A stretch of DNA of 64,000 bases, taken from positions 310,001 to 374,000 of the forward strand of contig LATX02000179.1 in the NCBI GenBank assembly GCA_001466705.2, written 5' to 3'. Within the stretch, counting starts at the first letter, position 1, and the number at the start of each line of letters is the position of its first letter. Shown here piece after piece: positions 26,911 through 38,675 of this stretch. The position numbers and the translations under genes are program-made. Source of the stretch: Moniliophthora roreri. Taxonomy: Eukaryota; Basidiomycota; Agaricomycetes; Agaricales; Marasmiaceae. The notes under the pieces were generated by a model. That model made no database searches and was not told the DNA's origin. It saw only the letters and a program-made list of their open reading frames with translations.

Positions 26911-28555
26911 TCAGAGCCTTTGTTTTTCACTCAACTCAGCAACACCAGGCAAAACCTGTAAAATTCCAAGATTAGCTGGTGATATAGAATGCAGATGTCA
27001 GTACACTCACTTTCCCTTCCAAGAGTTCCAGACTGGCACCACCGCCAGTACTGACGTGACTAAGTTTGTCCTCAGAACCATGTTGAGCAACGACTGTTGC
27101 AGTGTCACCACCTCCAACAATGACAACAGCACCTTTCTGAGCAGCTTCGATATTAGCGTCGAGAAGTGCCTTGGAACCACTGGCGAAAGCAGGGAATTCG
27201 AAAACACCGGGAGGTCTACGAAGGACGGTGAGCTCACTTCACAGAGGAAGTAAAAAAAAAAAAGGTGATTACCCATTCCAGAGAATGGTCTTGGCCTCGA
27301 GAACAGTCTGCCTGTAAAGTTCCCGACTCTTAGGGCCGGCATCGAGACCCATCCAGCTTTCAGGGATACCATCAGCATCGGTGGCGGTACCAGTCTGGAT
27401 TAAGTATCAATTTTAATTCCACTCAGTCGAGATATCGAGCTGACCTGAGCGTCCTTGTCGAACTTGTCGGCGGTGATGTAGTCAACGGGGAAGACGATCT
27501 TGACGTTGTTCTTCTTCGCTTTCTCAACGAGACCCGCAACCTTCTCAGATCCTGGAGCATCGAACAGAGAATTTCCAATCTAGATTGTGGATTAGATCCG
27601 CTGTGATAACATAAATGACAGCGTATGACGTACGGAGACATTTTCTAAAGTTTTCTTGAAGGTGAAGGCCATTCCACCACAGATGATCAGAGAGTCGACC
27701 TAGAAGATCACAGGGATTAGAGTGGGGAATTGGTATGAACGTGTCTGGGTTGTACCTTGTCCAACATGTTCTCGATCAGAAGGATCTTGTCGGAGACCTT
27801 CGCGCCACCAAGAATAGCCAGGAAAGGTCGATCAGGGCTTTCGAGGGCCTTAGCAAAGAACTCGAGCTCCTTTTTGACAAGGAATCCAGCAGCTCTTTGC
27901 GGAAGCTTGATACCGACCATACTGGAGTGGGCACGGTGCGCAGTACCGAACGCGTCATTGACATAGACATCACCGAGCTTGGTCAAATTCTCTCTGAACT
28001 CTTGGACTTTGGCGGGATCTGCCTTCGTCTTAGTACCATCCTTGTTCTTGACCGAACCTTCTTCCTCAATATGGAAACGGAGGTTCTCGAGTAGAATGAC
28101 GGCACCATCAAAGGCAGAGTTAACGGCGCTCTCAACCTCTGGTCCGACACAATCGTTTAGGAAGGTAACAGATTTCCCGAGTTGTTTCTCGAGCTCGGTA
28201 GCGACCGGCTTCAACGAGTACTTTTCAACGGCCTTTCCGTCAGGGCGACCGAGATGGGACATGAGAACGACTGCCTGTGCGCCTAAAAAAAAATAATCAA
28301 AACATAAATTCCCAAGGGCGAGAACCCACGCCCTACATACCATTCTCGAGAGCATACTTGATAGTGGGTAGTGCAGCTACGATACGCTAGCGGCGATTGA
28401 GCGATGGAATCCAAAGTAAAGTTGAAACGAGAAAAACTCACTGCAGGGTTTGTAATCTTTCCTTCCTGTATAGGAACATTGAAGTCGACACGGATTAAGA
28501 CCCGTTTTCCTTTGAGGTCAAGGTCAGTGATAGCAAGCTTGTTGGAGAGAGACAT
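26911..28555 (-). CDS. PGK1: Phosphoglycerate kinase
   Basis: This is the glycolytic enzyme that transfers phosphate from 1,3-bisphosphoglycerate to ADP in the cytosol. The protein starts [20 protein letters not shown] and has [69 protein letters not shown] and a C-terminus [13 protein letters not shown]. All are expected PGK signatures in order, so the enzyme should be active. The gene has several short introns, including one just before the last 13 codons. It is divergent from the RGG-box gene with 159 bp between starts, a short region that must contain a strong glycolytic promoter; a TATA-like ATATAA lies near 28679 on the minus strand. Confidence 0.97.
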
Positions 28556-28714
28556 GGTAGTCGAAGATGAAGAGTAGATGATATCAGACTCTGGACCGTT
28601 CCCCAAAATTATCTTCACCGAATCTGATATTCCCGACCCTAACCCAAATAGCTCTGCGGTAGTGCAACCGCGCCAGGTTATATCCACTTCTGCCTGTTCC
28701 TCCTACCCGCAATA

Positions 28715-29580
28715 ATGGAGTCTTCATCTTCAGCCAATACGCTGGGTCTGGAATTCAATAATCTCTCTATCAAGGATGCGAATGCGAAATCTCCAGAACC
28801 AGCTCCCGAAAGCTCTGCAGCTGACGTCCACTCACCAAGCTCTGAGCAACCTGATTCCGCGTCCAAGGACTCGAAAGATGGTAGAGAAAAGAAGAAACCA
28901 TACGTCAATCCAGACAGATTCAAAACTGGTGGTACACAACGAGTAAGAGATCATTCCACGAAATGTCACACATCGAAAGCTGAAGTTACTTCTAGGATAA
29001 GCTTACCGAGGAAGAATTGGCGGAACGAATGGAGCGTATAAGGCAGCAGAATGAGAAGATTAAGCAACGTAGACTGGTACGCTTGCTGCCAATGGTGACA
29101 TATCGAGCTTGCAATGAAATACGGTTCCGTACTTTGTAGGATGTGCAAGCCGATGAAGACGCATTCCGTCAAACCCAAGAGGCCGACAGAATGAAGCAGG
29201 CACGTAACCGGAAAGTGCAGGATAACGTTGATCAAGCACGGGAGCAGAACGCGAAAAGAAAGATGGATAAGATCCAAAGCAGGGAGTGGGACTCAGGGAA
29301 GACTGGGCCTGAATGGAAGGGGAAGAAGCCGACTCCGGCCCCTGCTGAAGGAGCAGCAGAAAGCGAAGGTATGCAACTGCGGGACTCTGGTCAATGGACC
29401 AGGGGTGGCCGTGGTGGCGGGAGGGGTCGCGGCGGACGTGGAGGAGGTCGCGGAGGTGCAAGGAAGCCGGCAGCAGAAGGATCTCCTTCACAGGCTGTTG
29501 CTATCGGGACACCGACAGAGGAGAAATCTCAGCCAGTCGAGGAGAAGACTACATCGACTGAAACTGGGGCGAAAGCCTAA
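28715..29580 (+). CDS. RGG-box protein with a charged coiled-coil core
   Basis: The protein has about 250 residues in three exons. An acidic, Ser-rich N-terminus leads to EKKKPYVNPDRFKTGGTQR. The central helix reads LTEEELAERMERIRQQNEKI and continues with many charged residues, then DQAREQNAKRKMDKIQSREW. The C-terminus holds an RGG box of repeated GGRGG and GRGG units, typical of RNA-binding and methylated proteins. The central helix loosely resembles the CCDC9-type coiled coil, but I am not sure. The likely role is RNA binding; nothing in the sequence shows more. Introns at about 28952-29005 and 29077-29139 join the frame cleanly. It shares a short divergent promoter with phosphoglycerate kinase. 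Confidence 0.8.
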
Positions 29581-30101
29581 GACCTGGGAGTTTCATATTT
29601 AATCGTAATTGCTCCATTTCTGCGCCAAACGCATTACTTACACGTCAATTCATGTAGTTCAGGGTTAGTGTAATCCGTCCAAGGTTGTCGAGTGAACCAA
29701 AACTGAAAGATCTAATCAGATTGAATATGATTATTATGTGTACAAGGACACAGGACGAGGCATAATAACCAAATCACTAGGGGAAACAGATAAGGTAAAT
29801 AATGCGTTCTTGAGGTCGAGAGTCCAATGAAAATGCGAATGCAAATGTGTAGAAAGAGGTATATATGAGTGAGTGGATGCGTGGCCATAAAGAAGGAAAA
29901 ACACAAAGGTACAGCGAGAACGTGTAAACCAATTGGGAATCCATAACGAGTCCGCGACATTCGATGACACGGATGTTAAATACCATGTACAGATGTAGTA
30001 CGGAGAATTGAAATGATGTATATGAAAAATGCCTGAGAGTGCACGATGACGACGAAATGAGAGGGATGGATAGAAGAAGGAAGGCAGTTATGAACGAGGT
30101 T
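29581..30101. other. Intergenic region between convergent genes
   Basis: These 521 bp lie between convergent stop codons and probably hold 3' untranslated regions. Open minus-strand frames here are low in complexity and have no family features. Confidence 0.5.
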
Positions 30102-33100
30102 TTAACCTCTCCTCCTAACACCAACATACGCTCCCGCATATCCATACTCGCTTCCAGTGCTTCCACTAATGAGCACAACAAACCATCCAAACATCGCCAT
30201 CAGAAATCTGACCATCCATGCAGGATCTGCACCGATACCTAGACCAGGCCTCAGCTGCATCGCGAGTGCAATGTCGATAGGTGACCTTGTAGCCGTCCTC
30301 CGTCCAGTGCGGGCCGCACTTTTGGTTACTGCCAAAAAGCCAGAGGCCGATGCCATCGGCTCGGGTTTAGAATCTACGCCCGCTGGGGTAGATGGTGTAG
30401 GTTTGGTCTCCGCAACAGTGGCATCGACGGGGAAGGATCCGGGTAGAGAGGCCACAGAAACTATGGGCGAAGACACTTTCGGTAAGGAATCGAATCCTGA
30501 AATCTGTTCCGCCATTGTCTCCACCGTCTGGACTTCCTCCTCAGCACCATCCTTCGTCTGTACATTATCCGCTTGTTCTTCTGCTTCTTTCACCTGTAAA
30601 ACCTCCCTCTCTTTCTCCTTCGCCTTCCTCCTCTTCACAACATCCCAATTCTCGTCATTTCTCTTTGCGTTACCCGCGTCTCCACTCTTGCTGACTAGGC
30701 CATTGGTTGCATGGATTCCAAGAGGTGGCATATCGGCGGCACGCACGCTCCATGCAGGACGATTCGTGATATTGGCAAGAGATGTTGAGCGAGAAAATGC
30801 CGGTAAAACGACATTTCCATTCGGCGGAGAGGCTGGCGGCGTGGGGGTTTGTTGCATTGGGGATGAGGCGGAGGATGAAACTGGAGATGGCGATCTGGAC
30901 GCGGTGTCAAGTTGCGGAGTCTCGACCCGTACCGGTACAGTTGGTAATGGGAGTAAATCTGGATCAGGGAACTCTTCCATCTCTTGAGCGACCTCTTTCT
31001 CTGTAGTAGCATCCTTAGTATCGGCATTGTCAACATCAGGATCACCATTTTCAACCTCTGCTGCTTCCAGAAGCACTTCAGGTCGACTTGGTAGCGAATC
31101 TGAAATAGAAGACTTGTCCGCCTCCTCTGGCGGTGCACTTGGCTTCGATACGGTGGGTGACAAGGGTAGTGGAGGATAACCGGCTAGCTCTGTCACCTCA
31201 TCAGCGACAGACAGCTTCGCGTCGAGGATTAATACAGTACCCTCGTTGCGAGATTCGAATTTCGGAAGCTTCTGCAAATCTATGTCATCAAAGTCGTTTC
31301 GTTCATAATGGTCATGAATGGTTTCGTCCCGTTCCTCCAGGACCAAGTCAGGTATCTCTGCGACCATTGTATCAGAATTCGCTGGCTGCTGAACAGGACT
31401 TGGCGAGGGCTGACGCTCGTCCTTCTCCCGCACGACTTGTTCCACGTCGACCAAACTTTTCGGTTCGGCGTCCTGGTGAAAAACATGCGTTTCTTGTTCC
31501 CTTTCCTCGAAGACAGCGAGGCCCTCATTATTCTTGACCTTCTCTTTGTCCAGCTCAGCCGGAGACGGAGCAGCAAGAGAAGATGAAGAGGGCGTCGACA
31601 CTGCGCTCAATGGTTGCCCCATGATCACTCCTACCGCGGTGGATGGTGACTTGGTGTCCACCATGTCATCTTCCTCTGGTACAACATCGTTGTGATTGGC
31701 ATCAAAAGACTGACCTGCTTTGGGTGTGACAGGTACGCTGGGAGCGAATTCCCAGCCCCAGCCGCCACCCCATGCAATGTCCATTTCATCTTCCTCGTCT
31801 CCACCCTCATAGCCTTTCTCTGTCTCCCTACTGGTCTCAGATGAAGGTGCTGGGTGGAGCAGCTCTCCATCGGGGTGAAGAGATCCACCTTCAATCTCAA
31901 TTAGGAGCTTTTCCTTCATCTTGGGCGAGAAGTCAATCAAATTGATTTCATCAGAAGACGAGGACGAAACATTCTTCATTTGGGATGAAGATAAATGTGC
32001 GGGTGGAAGTGGGGGTGTGGAGGTTTGCGGTGCATTGATGTCAAAAGCCCATACAGCGGCATGAGGCAGGACCATCGGACCAGAGAGGGCTTCATGTTTG
32101 GGGGATGAGGTCATCCTCACCTTGTCTAAAGACAAAGAAGATGAAGAGGAGGATGAAGAGTAGTCGACCAGCGTCTTGTCCTCTGTTTGATGGGACTGTG
32201 GCAGTGGTGGCAACGGCGTATTCGATGTCGAGTACCGCAATGAGTGCCCATGACTCTTTGGACGTTGATGAGAGGGCGAAAAATGAATGAGTGTCGTCTC
32301 GGCGTCGTCGTCGTCACGATAACGGTGGTCGTGAGGGAGGCGGTCATGCTCCGGCTCCGGTTCAGAAATAAAGAATGGTCTGCGAAGTGGAGTCGGTGCA
32401 AGGCCATGTTGAGGGTTCCTCTTCCTTTGTCCCAGATCCAGACTATTGCTTCGTCTCTTGATCTTCGCACCAGGCGAGAAGCCCAAGTGTTGCAACGGAG
32501 ACTTGGGTCTCTCGAACTCACGATTGAGTCTGTTCTGTGGCCAGGGAGGCACTAGGGGTGGTGAGCTTGGTCTTGAGACCAATGAGAACGAATTTAAGGA
32601 GGTGACAGACGCGGACTTCGGAGGGGGGTGAGAGGCTGTATGAGGAAGTGGAGGTGGCACAGGAAGATCTCTGAACCTCGGGCTGAGGGCAACAGTATTC
32701 GTAGGCAAGAGTTCCACGCCATCAATGTCAACCCGGTCTTGACCGGCTCGTCGTCTGTTTCGCCACCTTGCAATACGCACACTAATAAACCCGATGATGG
32801 CGAGTAGCGTGGAATATGCAATCACAGGAAAAAACGAGATGTATATGGGGAGTGGAGGTATCGTGTTGATGATTAGTGGTCCAGTCATCGATGGTGGTGG
32901 TGAACCTATGGGATATACATTGTGCTCGGGAACGGATGGTATGGCAGCACGCCGCAATGGGACATATGGTTGCGGTGAGCTGCCTTGGACGTCAGTGCCT
33001 TGCTCGGGCTGCAGACTGAAAAATATGGTCATTATTATTCCAGAAGCTCTTCAGAAGTAGTAGACACACCTCTCGCTCAATACCAGCACTAGATCACTCT

Positions 33101-33342
33101 GCGGACTAAACCCAGACGAGTAAGTCTACTAACCTTGCATATTGCAGCTAGAGCTCACCTCGCAGTAGCTCCATGAGATGACTGGTCTGCCCGCTCAGCG
33201 GGATCGTTTACTCTAAGACAAATCGTCAGTAGATTGCAGATTCCGATGCTGGCAGCTCTACTTACACGACCGGAAGTACCAGGGGCTTTGAACAAGCGAC
33301 CAATGCCCAAAGAGCCAGCACCAAATACCAGACAACGAACAT
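30102..33342 (-). CDS. Large single-pass membrane protein, unknown function
   Basis: Splicing of two small first exons gives the N-terminus MFVVWYLVLALWALVACSKP, a good signal peptide, followed by VVNDPAERADQSSHGATASL and then the large exon. A short outer part leads to a transmembrane segment, PIYISFFPVIAYSTLLAIIG, and a basic stop-transfer (RIARWRNRRRAG). About 850 residues of Ser/Pro/Glu-rich, probably disordered cytoplasmic sequence follow, with a tryptophan-rich patch (DIAWGGGWGWEF). The C-terminus has another hydrophobic stretch, MVRFLMAMFGWFVVLISG. I recognise no family. The design suits a surface sensor or anchor with a long cytoplasmic tail, which is inference. The second exon is 54 nt and the phases match, which supports the start at 33342 rather than at the large exon. 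Confidence 0.7.
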
Positions 33343-33593
33343 ATTGGAAGGAAGGGGAATCAAAGGGACATGGGGTATAAGGGCAAAACCGTGCAACCGG
33401 TGTTGAACACGGCAGTCCAAGACCACACTATCAGCACGGACAAACACACGAGGAAATCGTATGTTTCAACACGTGTCAGCGTTACACGAACCGGACTTTC
33501 GGCAAATTAAACTTTCAGCCCCTCGCTTCTTTTTATTACGGTGGAAGCAATATCCTGAATTTGCTGTGCTATACTGGTATACAACATAAAGGC

Positions 33594-35454
33594 TCATAGC
33601 TGCAGCCACATGCTCCAGTACCGTCTCTCTTCTTCATCTCCCTCGAAAACCCAGTTCACCTTCCTGATTTCTGAAAATCCTTCCGACTCCTCAGGTTCTT
33701 CGTAATCATTCTTGAAGGACGTGAAGGCTAGAAAAGGCAACGCCTCCCGCTTTGGCTGCACAGAAACAATATAAGCATGTACACGTGCAGACGCACAGAC
33801 TCACCTCCCGAGCCGCCACTGAAGGCGGGGTGTTGTAGGCACGATAGAGATTATTGTGCCAGGCCAGCTCCATGGAACCGGTAAATAAGAAACATCTACA
33901 CGATGTTTAGGAACCGTGTTTTGCCCGACACAACGGTTAGTCCTACCTGACAGGGACTTTGAATTTACGTCCCAAGTCAATATAGTATTTTCTGGTTGAG
34001 ACATTGCGATTGGTATTATCTTGAGGCAGTACGTCAGCGTGTTTCGGTGGGTTGCAGTTGGCTCGAGCTTACCCACTACGCAACTTGTTCCCTTACCAAG
34101 TGCTTCCTCGGCAGCTTTGACACACTTTCCTCGCGACCCAAGGGTGTCCTTCGGAATTGAGGATCTGATCAGCCTTGCGTAACGTTGTTAGAGGAGTGTA
34201 GTAGACCTGATTGACATGAACACAGTTGACGGCTTCAAAGTGACGCTCGAAGAATGTTGTTTTGCCCAGGCAAGGATATCCAACGAATAAAACTATTTCC
34301 GTTACCGGAGGGCTGGGTATGAGTGGGGTGTGCGTTGGTATATATGGCGGCACTGCGTGCGGTTTCAGGAAGGAATCGCCAATCCAACACCAAGAGTTGC
34401 TCACAGTCGGCGGTTAAACTGGAAACGTGAAAACCATCCAACTTGAAGTTGGTATTAACGGGAAGTCCGAGGAAGTATTCCTGTGTAATGTGCTCGGTAC
34501 GGTAGCAATAGGTAAATTTGATAACCGCGCACCTCTGGCGTATGAAAACATATTCCGATATTGATCGCCCACTTCCGATCCGTCGACGCCCAATCCTTAC
34601 CACCCGCGTACTGGCGACCGGCAGCGTCTCCCACAAAGAAAGACTGGGATTTGTCTATGAAGACCACAAGTGGAAGGCATACTCTTTCAATATAGGCTGG
34701 CGTACCTATCTCAACTCCGTCATCTTGAAATATCCGTACCAACTCTGTCCACATGCCAATCATAGGCTTTACACCTTTTCATGAGCGACGATATTGATAA
34801 TTCGTCAACTGATTCACCTTGCGATAGTAATCTTTCGCTGAGGCCGCAAGTATCCGGAAGGGCAAAGCCGGAAGCTAGTCAACTAATCAAACATCCGTTT
34901 GACTGAGAACAAGAAATGCTGAAATTGAGACGAACGGAAGCTGCTATTGAGGAAACTTTCTCTTTCCAGGTGTTCAGAGCAGGAGTCTTGAGGGCTTGAT
35001 TACTGACTACCACGACGGAATACCTTAAAGAGGATACATATAGGTTCGTGAAGGCAGCTTTCATATAGTGATGCGCACCCATCTTCATGAGCCTTCTTCA
35101 ACGCCCCTGGAACTTGAGACCGCCACCATTCCCATGCAGTACTCTTCGAGTTGAGGTTGGATTTGATGAGAGTTCCGTCAAGGTCGAACAATGCAACCTT
35201 TGATCTGGAAGGGGGTTCGAGATTGACACCGTGAAGGCAGGTAGACTTCGGGCCAAGCGATTTCAACCATTTAAAAGAGACTAGCTGCTGCGAGTCCTGC
35301 TTATTTTTGCTAAAGAATGGATGAATTCCTTAAAGCAGCGTGTCAGGGGGCGACTCGACTAGACATCCATCTCTTACTCACTTTTTGCTGCCTTGGGATC
35401 CTTCCCACCTGGGACCTCCAAATTCGCGTCCTCTGCGCTTCGCTTCGTTGACAT
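33594..35454 (-). CDS. Polynucleotide kinase 3'-phosphatase (PNKP)
   Basis: PNKP repairs DNA ends by removing 3' phosphates and adding 5' phosphates. After a short N-terminus (MSTKRSAEDANLEV, then FFSKNKQDSQQL) and a lead-in KSLGPKSTCLHG comes the HAD phosphatase motif VALFDLDGTLIKS, followed by FFVGDAAGR and DWASTDRKWAINIGICFHTP. The C-terminal kinase domain has the P-loop VLFVGYPCLGKTTFFERHF and ends near RYWSMWLQL. The domain order phosphatase-kinase without an FHA domain is the fungal and plant-like form. The start at 35454 comes from splicing exon 1 to AGGAATTCATCC, which restores the frame, and leaves 107 bp to the divergent Nudix gene. Confidence 0.92.
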
Positions 35455-35561
35455 AACTCGCGACCAAGGTGCCGTTCAGAGTCCTGGTGATGATGAACGT
35501 CACGGTCAGAAGACTAGTTCGGCATTATCCTCAGCGATTCCTCCTTTCTTCACGTTCGATC

Positions 35562-36400
35562 ATGTCACAAACACCCAAAGTCGTATCGAGGACAGAATTG
35601 TCGCCGGCGGACGCCAAGTGATCTCAAATCTATCTACCTCTCAAGGCTATGATGTCTTACAATCCTTCAGATGGATTACTTTGAAGAAACTCAAATACAT
35701 CGATGCAGAGGGTCGGGAGCGTTTTTGGGAATGCGCTGAACGAAGGACGAGGAAATCTACTGGTATCGATGGTACGTACTGTGCTAGACATGTTGATCAC
35801 ATTGCTCACGTCCCGTGTTCTGCAGCTGTTGCGATTTTGGCGGTGATCAAGTCCAAAACGAACAGTTTCCCGCCGTCAACTATCGCTATCGAACAATACA
35901 GGCCTCCAATTGACAAGTTCGTTATTGAATTACCCGCAGGTTCAGCGAGCAGTCATATTTTCGCAGGGAAATTTCTGCTGACGACTGCAATCCAGGTCTT
36001 ATTGATGAGGGTGAAACCCCAGAGCAGGCTGCTATCCGCGAGCTCGAGGAAGAAACCGGTCTCAAGGCCGATTCAATTGTGGAATCTTCTCCGGTTGTCG
36101 TATCTGATCCAGGCATGACTAATGCGAACATGAAGCTTGTCATTCTTAAAGTTACGCTTGAGGACAAGTTGGAGTTACCGGATCAGAAGCTCGAACAAGG
36201 AGAGTTCATTGTTCGAAAGGTGATCTCGATGGACAGTTTGTATGAAGAGTTGAAGGGTCAGTGGTCACTCGTTCACTTTGAGACTTTAAAGCTTTTTTCT
36301 GATGCATAACGGGACAGAGTATGACAAGAAGGGTTTCGTATTAGATGCTCGATTACAACATTTCGCTGCTGGATACGCCCTGGCGCAGAAAGGATTTTGA
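35562..36400 (+). CDS. ADP-ribose pyrophosphatase (Nudix, YSA1/NUDT5 type)
   Basis: The enzyme probably splits ADP-ribose and related ADP-sugars into AMP and sugar phosphate. Five exons joined by four introns (35618-35670, 35772-35825, 35940-35995, 36257-36317; 53-61 nt) give MSQTPKVVSRTEL, WITLKKLKYID, AVAILAVI, IAIEQYRPPID and PAGLIDEGETPEQAAIRE. The Nudix box (G-x5-E-x7-REUxEExGU) is complete, spanning GLIDEGE through RELEEETGL. The C-terminus reads HFAAGYALAQKGF. The length of about 200 residues fits the family. It pairs head-to-head with PNKP, another enzyme of DNA damage metabolism, and its stop is 62 bp from the convergent mutarotase stop. Confidence 0.92.
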
Positions 36401-36462
36401 GCCGATGTATCATTGCTTGCCCTCGAATCGGAAGACTTCCTCCAGTTCCTATAACAAGTTGG

Positions 36463-36882
36463 TCAGGCGAGATCCAATATCATGGAGTCTCCGGTACATA
36501 CAACCCACCACGGCGTCTCTTTCCCGCTCCCTTCTGCCCCCTCGACAAAGCTTTCTTGCATGCCATCTGTTACTTTCCACCACCTCTGAGTTTCTGGATC
36601 TGTAGCCACTCTCTTCATGTCCGCCTCGTAGTCGTCGCCAGTGTATTTCATGGTGGCGATAAGAAGCTGTAGAGGCGGGTAATAGTGAATTGAGTAATCC
36701 ACAATGTGAGCTCGTTCAAGGGCCGCGAGGACTCCTGGCCAGACGGCGGCGTGTATCTCTCGATACTCCGCCTCAGCAGCAGGTTTCAGCTAATCGAAGC
36801 ACGTATGTCAACTGCTAGATCGAGATACAGAGGTGCAAACCTTGATAATTTGGCATATACGCTTCGAGTGGGGAACAGACAT
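36463..36882 (-). CDS. L-rhamnose mutarotase family protein
   Basis: RhaM-type proteins interconvert alpha and beta anomers of L-rhamnose. Two exons give MSVPHSKRICQIIK, then LKPAAEAEYREIHAAVWPGV, HIVDYSIHYYPP, MKYTGDDYEADMKR and DPETQRWWKVTDGMQESF. These match the small dimeric alpha/beta barrel fold of the family, including the invariant H-x-x-x-WP and TQRWW motifs. The product has about 120 residues. The single intron (about 51 nt) joins in phase. No other rhamnose-pathway gene lies nearby, so the physiological substrate is uncertain; fungal copies are often found alone. Confidence 0.85.
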
Positions 36883-37386
36883 GGTAGATTCTCTGAGGAA
36901 TTGCCGTTCAAATAATCTGATTTTATAGGCACTACAGACGGGCCGGTCGGAAGGGCCAAAAGTTCGCATGACTTGGCAACAATCGTATGACATGTAAAAC
37001 CACCCAGTAGGTGCCGTGAAGTATATCCAGTTTGCAGGACGCTGAAGAACATTTGGTGCCCGACAGACCCCTTGAGTTTGATCATAATTCATCGGGTGAC
37101 CGTTCCTGGGGTGACTGTAAATTTGTATGGATGTTTAGATGGCTTTACGCTAGCAAATCGGGCTCGACTAGTCGTTGAATATTGCAATGAAAATAAGCCA
37201 AAGCTCTGAGAAATGACTGGCAAACTTGATGCGCAGTTGTCAATGTCTCGCAAGGTAAAGCCTTTGTCAATCATTACCAAACAATTCGAGGGTCCTTCCT
37301 GAACAGGACGTCCATCACTACAGCTCACCAGTGCACCACCACCTCCCGCTAGCTCGACTTGAAACTTGCCTTTTTTTCCCATCACA
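36883..37386. other. Intergenic region, divergent promoters
   Basis: These 504 bp separate the divergent mutarotase and Rab11 genes. Minus-strand frames are open here but have no family features, so I read the region as promoter and leader sequence. Confidence 0.5.
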
Positions 37387-38475
<1,089 letters not shown>

Positions 38476-38675
38476 ACACTTCACTGTGTGTTGATGTCCG
38501 GTAGAGGTTCTTTCTGATACTCGTCGGAGGGTTACTAGTACTTCTGTTGTATTTGGAGGACTGGGGCTCGTGTTTCCTATTACTTGTCTATATTTCAGAC
38601 TTTTAGTGTATATTCCTTCACTTCTTCTAAATTTTCTACTTGATGCAACGGAGAATACCAAGCCTGGCGCTTGCC

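Noticed and set aside
30157..30987. 276-codon open frame on the plus strand
   Set aside because: It is antisense to the low-complexity coding region of the membrane protein on the minus strand and has no family features.
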